The position numbers and the translations under genes are program-made. Below are positions 56,753 through 60,855 of a stretch of DNA of 60,855 nt, one piece after another. Source of the stretch: Phycisphaeraceae bacterium (GTDB taxonomy: Bacteria; Planctomycetota; Phycisphaerae; Phycisphaerales; UBA1924); assembly GCA_007693965.1 (NCBI GenBank), contig RECQ01000043.1:1-60855 (forward strand). The letters are read 5' to 3'. The notes beneath the pieces were generated by a model. It was given only the letters and a program-made list of their open reading frames with translations, did not search any database and was not told the origin of the DNA. Each line of letters begins with the position of its first letter. Position 1 is the first letter of the stretch.

Positions 56753-57793
56753 TCAGCGCTGCTTGACGGTGTCGGACTTGCGTTCGGAATGAGAGGCGGC
56801 TTCGACGGCCTGCCCCCAGCGCTGGTTGAGTCGATCGAAGAACATGCCCCCCACCGTCTCGATGCGCACCTCGGGCCAGGGCGTCGCCTCGTCGCGGCCG
56901 CGGAGGTCGCTCCACAGCATGCCGATGAACTGCCCGGTCGCCTTCGCCATCCTGACCGGCGTCAGCCGCGGCGGGCGGGCGCCGTTGTGGCGGAGGAGCA
57001 GGACGGTCTCGTCATCGCCGCCGGGCGCGCCGTCGCGATGGGCGCTGACGGTTTCGAGCAGCTCGCGCACGAGCTGCTCCGGATGCGCCGCATTGAGCCC
57101 GCGCACCAGTTCAAGCAGGCCCTCTTCTCCGAGCTGCCGGCCCGCGCCGTCGGACGCTTCGATGAGCGCATCGGTGTAGATCAGCACCATGTCGCCGGGG
57201 TGGAGGCGCACGCCGAACTGCCTGTAGCTGGTGGGCTCGGCGACGCCGAGGGGAAGATTCACCAGCCCGTCCTGCGGCGATTCATCCGGCGCTTCGAGCA
57301 CGCTCCACGCGCCCGATGCGGCCCGCCGGATGAGCGGGCGCGGATGGCCGGCGTTGCAGGCGGTGAGAAAGTCGGAGGGCGCCCAGTAGGTGGCGACGAG
57401 CGCGGTGGCGAAGCCGCCGTCGTCGCTGACGGACTCGAACTCGCGGTTCATCGCCTGGACGAAGCGCGTCTGGTCGAGGTAGTTCGAGTAGCGCAGCATG
57501 AGCGTGCGCAGGCGCGCCGCGGCGTCCTCGACGGCGGCGCCGTGGCCGCTGACATCGGCGATGAGCATGCGCGAGATGCGCCCGGTGGCGCAGCTCGAAA
57601 GGTAGTGGATGTCCCCGCCTCCGGATTCGCCTCCCTGGGACTCGGGGCGATACGGGCGGCTGTGGATCCAGGCGTCGAGGCCGGGCATGGAGACGGCGTT
57701 GTCGATGGCGCGGTTGCCGCCCCAGATCTCCATGCACTCCATGCGGTGGGGATCAGCGGTAGCGACCTGTGATTCCGCTTGTGCCGTGCTCAC
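56753..57793 (-). CDS. SpoIIE/RsbU-type PP2C serine phosphatase
   Basis: The 346-aa product has the PPM phosphatase motifs: SGGGDIHYL, MLIADVSGHGAAVEDAA, FLTACNAGHPRPLIRRA, MVLIYTDALIEASD and APGGDDETVLLL, with metal-binding Asp residues in place. About 50 residues precede the domain and an uncharacterised ~70-residue segment follows it (FIGMLWSDLRGRDEATPW). Such enzymes dephosphorylate anti-sigma antagonists in partner-switching. A STAS domain occurs in the window only within MlaE, an unlikely partner. GTG at 57793 follows AGGGG; another GTG at 57826 is possible, with TATAGT just upstream. Confidence 0.85.
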   Translation of the reverse strand: MSTAQAESQVATADPHRMECMEIWGGNRAIDNAVSMPGLDAWIHSRPYRPESQGGESGGGDIHYLSSCATGRISRMLIADVSGHGAAVEDAAARLRTLMLRYSNYLDQTRFVQAMNREFESVSDDGGFATALVATYWAPSDFLTACNAGHPRPLIRRAASGAWSVLEAPDESPQDGLVNLPLGVAEPTSYRQFGVRLHPGDMVLIYTDALIEASDGAGRQLGEEGLLELVRGLNAAHPEQLVRELLETVSAHRDGAPGGDDETVLLLRHNGARPPRLTPVRMAKATGQFIGMLWSDLRGRDEATPWPEVRIETVGGMFFDRLNQRWGQAVEAASHSERKSDTVKQR

Positions 57794-57926
57794 TCTCGCC
57801 CCTTTCAGGGCGTTGCCGACGCCCACGCTGACTATAGCAGCGCAGAGTTTGGACGATGGCGCGCAGGCAATAACATTACAACGTCATTTGATTTCGACTC
57901 GTTACCAGACATGCTCCAACCGCGAC

Positions 57927-59186
57927 TCAGCGCACGTCTCGACCTGCAACACCGTCGCGTGTCGCCATCACCGGCGCAAAGTCGAATATCATATACGGTT
58001 CCTCTGATAGAGGTGGACCGATCAGAAACGGGGACGTCAGATCCTCAAGCGGGATGTCCCGTCCGCTGCCATCGACAAAGCCGATCAACACACTGGTGAC
58101 ACTCTGTGGCGGAAAGTGCCTCGACGTGCCGCTCCAACTCCAGGCGTCCAGAAGCAGTCCCTTTGCAGACGGAGACACCACCTCGTCAGCTCGAACGGAT
58201 TGCCACTGCGATCGGTCACCACGCCGGGAGTATTCATTCCAGAACGCAGGAGAGGATATGAAGGTATGAGAGTAGAAATAGGGCGTCATAGCCACATACG
58301 GCGCTTGCCCCCCAACAATGCCGCCAACATATCCCGGTGGGGCAAATGATGGGTGAAAAGGATCATCACCGTAGTACTCCGCAAGCGCCACATTCCACAT
58401 AGCGAATCCACCGAAGTACGAACTCCGGAGCAAAATGCGAGGGTGCCGGATCACACTCCATGTCGCCTCGGGGTGGGTATATCTCGGCCAGTTACCTCGA
58501 TGGTCGATCGTATAACTTGTGAAATTGGCAACGTGCTGACGGAGGTTGCTCTGTGATCCGATTTGCGTGGCACGGTCACGTACACCACCAATCATGGGCA
58601 CAAGAAGCGAAAGAATAATTCCGATCAGCGCAATAGCGAGAAGTGTTTCAATCAGTGTTGTTGCACGACGAGATGCAATTGCCGGGCACTCATTCTCAAT
58701 CGTTTCGGAATCTCGCAGCTCAACCTCTTTGCCAACTCTCAGGCCCCACGACCCGACAACACCAGCGACCATCGCAGACAACATGAGTGTGTTCCTGCCA
58801 AATAGTGCGAGTGACGAATCCTGGAGCGCACGGTATTCAAGTAACTGTCCGAGACAGCCGCAATCTGGGGGATCCGACAAGAAGTAATGCATTGCATAAA
58901 TTGCTGTAAACGCAGTGACTAAGACAACACCGGAAATCGCAGGCCATACTCGACCGATACGCAGAAACCAAGCGCCGGAGACCCCCATCTCAATGCCAGG
59001 CACGCCGATGAGAATCGGAAAGAACGCCCATGAGGGAATTAGCGACCATGTGTCTAAACTACGTCCCCACGCATGCATGTCGTAAAACTTGAGCAACGCA
59101 GCGCAGAATAGCACGGCCATGGCAATATCGCACACACGGCGCAACCACCATCGGAATCTCATCGAGCTAGACAGCACACCCTTCAC
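57927..59186 (-). CDS. MauE-like membrane domain fused to pseudopilin-like domain
   Basis: The 419-aa product has two parts. Residues ~15-150 hold four membrane helices and the motif PPDCGCLGQL (109-113 CGCLG), as in MauE/DoxX-type redox membrane proteins. At 172-197 comes a prepilin-like motif, SRRATTLIETLLAIALIGII, with Glu at +5 after the possible cleavage site but Ala instead of Gly before it. A type II secretion-like pseudopilin body follows (RDRATQIGSQSNLRQHVANF, then sequence rich in Tyr, Trp and Pro to the end). A single frame spans both with no sign of a frameshift. It starts in a 4-bp overlap with the cysteine-rich gene, so the two are coupled. The region is less GC-rich than the rest of the window. 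Confidence 0.7.
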   Translation of the reverse strand: MKGVLSSSMRFRWWLRRVCDIAMAVLFCAALLKFYDMHAWGRSLDTWSLIPSWAFFPILIGVPGIEMGVSGAWFLRIGRVWPAISGVVLVTAFTAIYAMHYFLSDPPDCGCLGQLLEYRALQDSSLALFGRNTLMLSAMVAGVVGSWGLRVGKEVELRDSETIENECPAIASRRATTLIETLLAIALIGIILSLLVPMIGGVRDRATQIGSQSNLRQHVANFTSYTIDHRGNWPRYTHPEATWSVIRHPRILLRSSYFGGFAMWNVALAEYYGDDPFHPSFAPPGYVGGIVGGQAPYVAMTPYFYSHTFISSPAFWNEYSRRGDRSQWQSVRADEVVSPSAKGLLLDAWSWSGTSRHFPPQSVTSVLIGFVDGSGRDIPLEDLTSPFLIGPPLSEEPYMIFDFAPVMATRDGVAGRDVR

Positions 59187-59623
59187 GGCACAAGCGGCTC
59201 AGGGTCCCAGCAATCAATTTCAAGACAGTTTTCCGGAGCCCCGCACGGTTTATTGAACGCAAGGTTCGTCTGCACAGATATCAGAAGGTCCACAACCACA
59301 TAGCATGCCGCCGGACCGGTGCCGTTACATGCCCGAATAGTATAATCACAAGCATCAGTCATCGCTGCCCCGGTCCTCCAACATTCTTCGTCTCCAACAG
59401 TTGCACCGGAACAGACATCAATCGGATTGGTGGCGTTGATCAGATCTGGGCAATGGTATGTCCCACACATTCTTCCTCCGTTGATCATGACGCCTGTGCA
59501 GCCATTAATAGTTGCGGGCACGAAACATTGGCCAATGGCCATTCCCGACAACGCCAGTGAAGCAATTGCAGCACATACCCATAACAACGACATAGAAACT
59601 GTGTACTTGTTACTCAGAGACAT
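59183..59623 (-). CDS. Small secreted 12-cysteine protein
   Basis: The 146-aa product has a signal peptide (MSLLWVCAAIASLALSGMAI, cleavage near GQC). The mature ~115 residues carry 12 cysteines (for example MCGTYHCPDL, DEECW, DACDYTIRACNG, PENCLEIDCWDPE), enough for six disulfides. No family is recognised. AAAGGAG lies 8 bp before the ATG at 59623. The neighbouring MauE-like gene is suggestive, because MauE is needed to mature the disulfide-rich small subunit of methylamine dehydrogenase; I see no homology to that subunit. Confidence 0.7.
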   Translation of the reverse strand: MSLSNKYTVSMSLLWVCAAIASLALSGMAIGQCFVPATINGCTGVMINGGRMCGTYHCPDLINATNPIDVCSGATVGDEECWRTGAAMTDACDYTIRACNGTGPAACYVVVDLLISVQTNLAFNKPCGAPENCLEIDCWDPEPLVP

Positions 59624-59639
59624 GATTAAGCTCCTTTCT

Positions 59640-60776
59640 TCAACGAGTTCGGGCACGCAGCTGCTGGCTCTTGCGAACGCGCAAGGCAACTAACGCGGTT
59701 AGCACAGCCCCGGCAGCGAACCATCCTTTGCTTTTCCAACTTCCTGTACCCCCTTCGGGCTCTCTTAGCACAGCCTGCGTTCGGCCATCAGGCCCGTGCC
59801 CGAAGAGCACCGCGCGAGCACTTCGATAGTCTGCCACAGATGTCACAGTCAATGGTCCGCGAATAAAATCATCACCATCGTCGCGAGGCATCCTAAACAC
59901 CGACTCAAATCGCTCAGGTTCCTCCCGTTCTGCACCAAGCCAGACATATGCGCGGTGTAATGATCCGTCTGCATACCTGAACTCGGCGCGGCGCGCGATG
60001 TATCGATCGATCGTGTCTACATAATCCCAGTCACTCACGACAAGCAGTGATCCCAGATCCTGCTCAGCGGCCTGCTGGAAATTATACTCGACCTCGGTAA
60101 CGAATCCTCTGCCAGCGTCGACATCCCAACGACCTGCGACGCGCCACACCGGCCTCCCGTCTCCAGGATCAATTCTGGCGTGCCAACTTAATCCATCACG
60201 ATCTGCGCTTAGCACACGTGGGGACGCATCAGGACCGGCGTGGAGTCCCCCATAAAAAAGATAAGCGAAGGCATTTACGAGCTCACTTTCCAGAGTGTCT
60301 AATCGCTGATTCTCCGGCCAGCCGTGCTCTTGATGAATGAGCGTAAGTTGATTTGGAGTCAGTGACCATGCGTAATCAGGTGCGACAACAACATCTCTGT
60401 ATGTATCGCCTGAGAGATCTCGTGAAATTCTCCAGTGCCCCTCACCGCGAACGTGCGCTGTAATTTCATAGGACATCGGCCCCTCACGTAGCCGCCGATC
60501 TGCGAGATCGACCATCATTCGATCCGGATGCTGCGGCAATCCCTGTGTCGCCCTCCGCAAACGCTCGATCTCGCCAGGCGACTTCGGCCAATGCATCTCA
60601 TACCGGAACTGGATCGCAATATTTGTCAGTTGCGGGAACTCACGAGATTCATGCAATTCGCCCTCCAACCACCGAGTCAGCGCAGCTTCATCTTCGCTCG
60701 CCTGCGCGGGGAACGAACAAAGCACAATCGTAGTGCCCATCCAGATTCTGAATATTAGACCCCACAAACTGCTCAT
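59640..60776 (-). CDS. Exported protein with C-terminal membrane helix
   Basis: The 378-aa product has a signal peptide (MSSLWGLIFRIWMGTTIVLC, cleavage near AQA). A ~320-residue beta-rich extracytoplasmic domain follows (MSYEITAHVRGEGHWRISRD, VVVAPDYAWSLTPNQLTLIH, and FVTEVEYNFQQAAEQ). It ends in a C-terminal helix and basic tail (GWFAAGAVLTALVALRVRKS). The plan resembles a membrane-tethered periplasmic protein. No family is recognised, though the fold could be LolA-like. It is the first gene of the three-gene unit, 16 bp before the 12-cysteine gene. An AGGGG lies near the ATG at 60776. Confidence 0.65.
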   Translation of the reverse strand: MSSLWGLIFRIWMGTTIVLCSFPAQASEDEAALTRWLEGELHESREFPQLTNIAIQFRYEMHWPKSPGEIERLRRATQGLPQHPDRMMVDLADRRLREGPMSYEITAHVRGEGHWRISRDLSGDTYRDVVVAPDYAWSLTPNQLTLIHQEHGWPENQRLDTLESELVNAFAYLFYGGLHAGPDASPRVLSADRDGLSWHARIDPGDGRPVWRVAGRWDVDAGRGFVTEVEYNFQQAAEQDLGSLLVVSDWDYVDTIDRYIARRAEFRYADGSLHRAYVWLGAEREEPERFESVFRMPRDDGDDFIRGPLTVTSVADYRSARAVLFGHGPDGRTQAVLREPEGGTGSWKSKGWFAAGAVLTALVALRVRKSQQLRARTR

Positions 60777-60820
60777 TGCACGCCCCTGAAGAACGTTCGC
60801 GGACCACCTCAAGTTGCTTG

Positions 60821-60849
60821 AACCTACCCCCCCTCCCCCCCCCCGTCAA
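60821..60849 (-). promoter_or_regulatory. Promoter with poly-G spacer, possibly phase-variable
   Basis: On the minus strand TTGACG (60844-60849) and TAGGTT (60821-60826) are exactly 17 bp apart. The spacer is nine G's, one A and seven G's. The predicted start lies about 40 nt before the ATG at 60776. Changes in tract length would alter promoter strength. Confidence 0.5.
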
Positions 60850-60855
60850 CCGGAA

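Noticed and set aside
55406-57772. 788-aa plus-strand open frame
   Set aside because: It runs antisense through the repeat element, the reductase and the phosphatase genes; no motif and no start signal.

Overview
The window looks like chromosomal DNA of a GC-rich, diderm bacterium of the Planctomycetota, most likely the class Phycisphaerae. The evidence is indirect. Three exported proteins end in a dockerin-like calcium-loop tag (DLNGDG...LLSFWG or DLNGNG...LLSNWG), a fourth ends in a PEP-CTERM-like anchor, SecD and SecF are fused, and there are Mla-type lipid transport, heptose and rhamnose genes that imply an outer membrane. GTG starts are common. Shine-Dalgarno sequences appear in only part of the genes, and many genes that lead a transcription unit instead have a TANNNT hexamer 6-8 nt before the start codon, as if leaderless. 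I see no tRNA, rRNA, CRISPR, prophage or transposase gene.

Layout. 1-13 kb: two tandem paralogous secreted dockerin-tagged proteins, glutamine-dependent NAD synthase (nadE), an exported protein of unknown function, a flippase-like membrane protein, a third dockerin-tagged exported protein, and a run of small or hypothetical genes. 12.3-24.4 kb (minus strand): a long, mostly tightly spaced series read as NUDIX hydrolase, site-2 protease, rhomboid protease, tgt, yajC, secDF, LysM protein, hldD, NAD-type isocitrate dehydrogenase, alpha/beta hydrolase. This is an envelope, secretion and intramembrane-proteolysis neighbourhood. 24.4-33.4 kb (plus strand): a partial Mla set (ATPase and MCE protein, no permease), a putative glycosyltransferase, catalase, then a complete Mla set (STAS-permease fusion, ATPase, MCE protein, lipoprotein). 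33.3-36.7 kb (minus): a ferric-iron-type ABC importer. 36.8-46.1 kb (plus): xseA, xseB, prepilin peptidase, an OmpA/Pal-like lipoprotein, recG, polX, and a Fur-family regulator that lacks its metal ligands. 46.1-47.7 kb (minus): thiL-tsaE-yacG with ATGA overlaps. 47.8-53.1 kb (plus): esterase, M3 oligopeptidase, dTDP-rhamnose genes rfbD-rfbB. 53.2-57.8 kb (minus): PEP-CTERM protein, fabI, a zinc-type reductase and a SpoIIE-type phosphatase. 57.9-60.8 kb (minus): a visibly less GC-rich three-gene unit.

The most unusual part is the last unit. It encodes an exported protein with a C-terminal membrane helix, a small secreted protein with 12 cysteines, and a fusion of a MauE-like redox membrane domain to a pseudopilin-like domain. 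In front of it lies a promoter-like sequence (TTGACG, 17 bp, TAGGTT) whose whole spacer is a G tract interrupted by one A, the arrangement expected of a phase-variable promoter. The prepilin peptidase at 38.7 kb could process the pilin-like part. I offer this as the best candidate for an undescribed system.

Other non-coding structure: two twin-hairpin inverted repeats flanking polX, a roughly 290-bp element with 35-bp inverted ends upstream of fabI, an eight-copy 8-bp tandem repeat after recG, and four convincing intrinsic terminators. All functional calls rest on reading motifs by eye; no database search was run.
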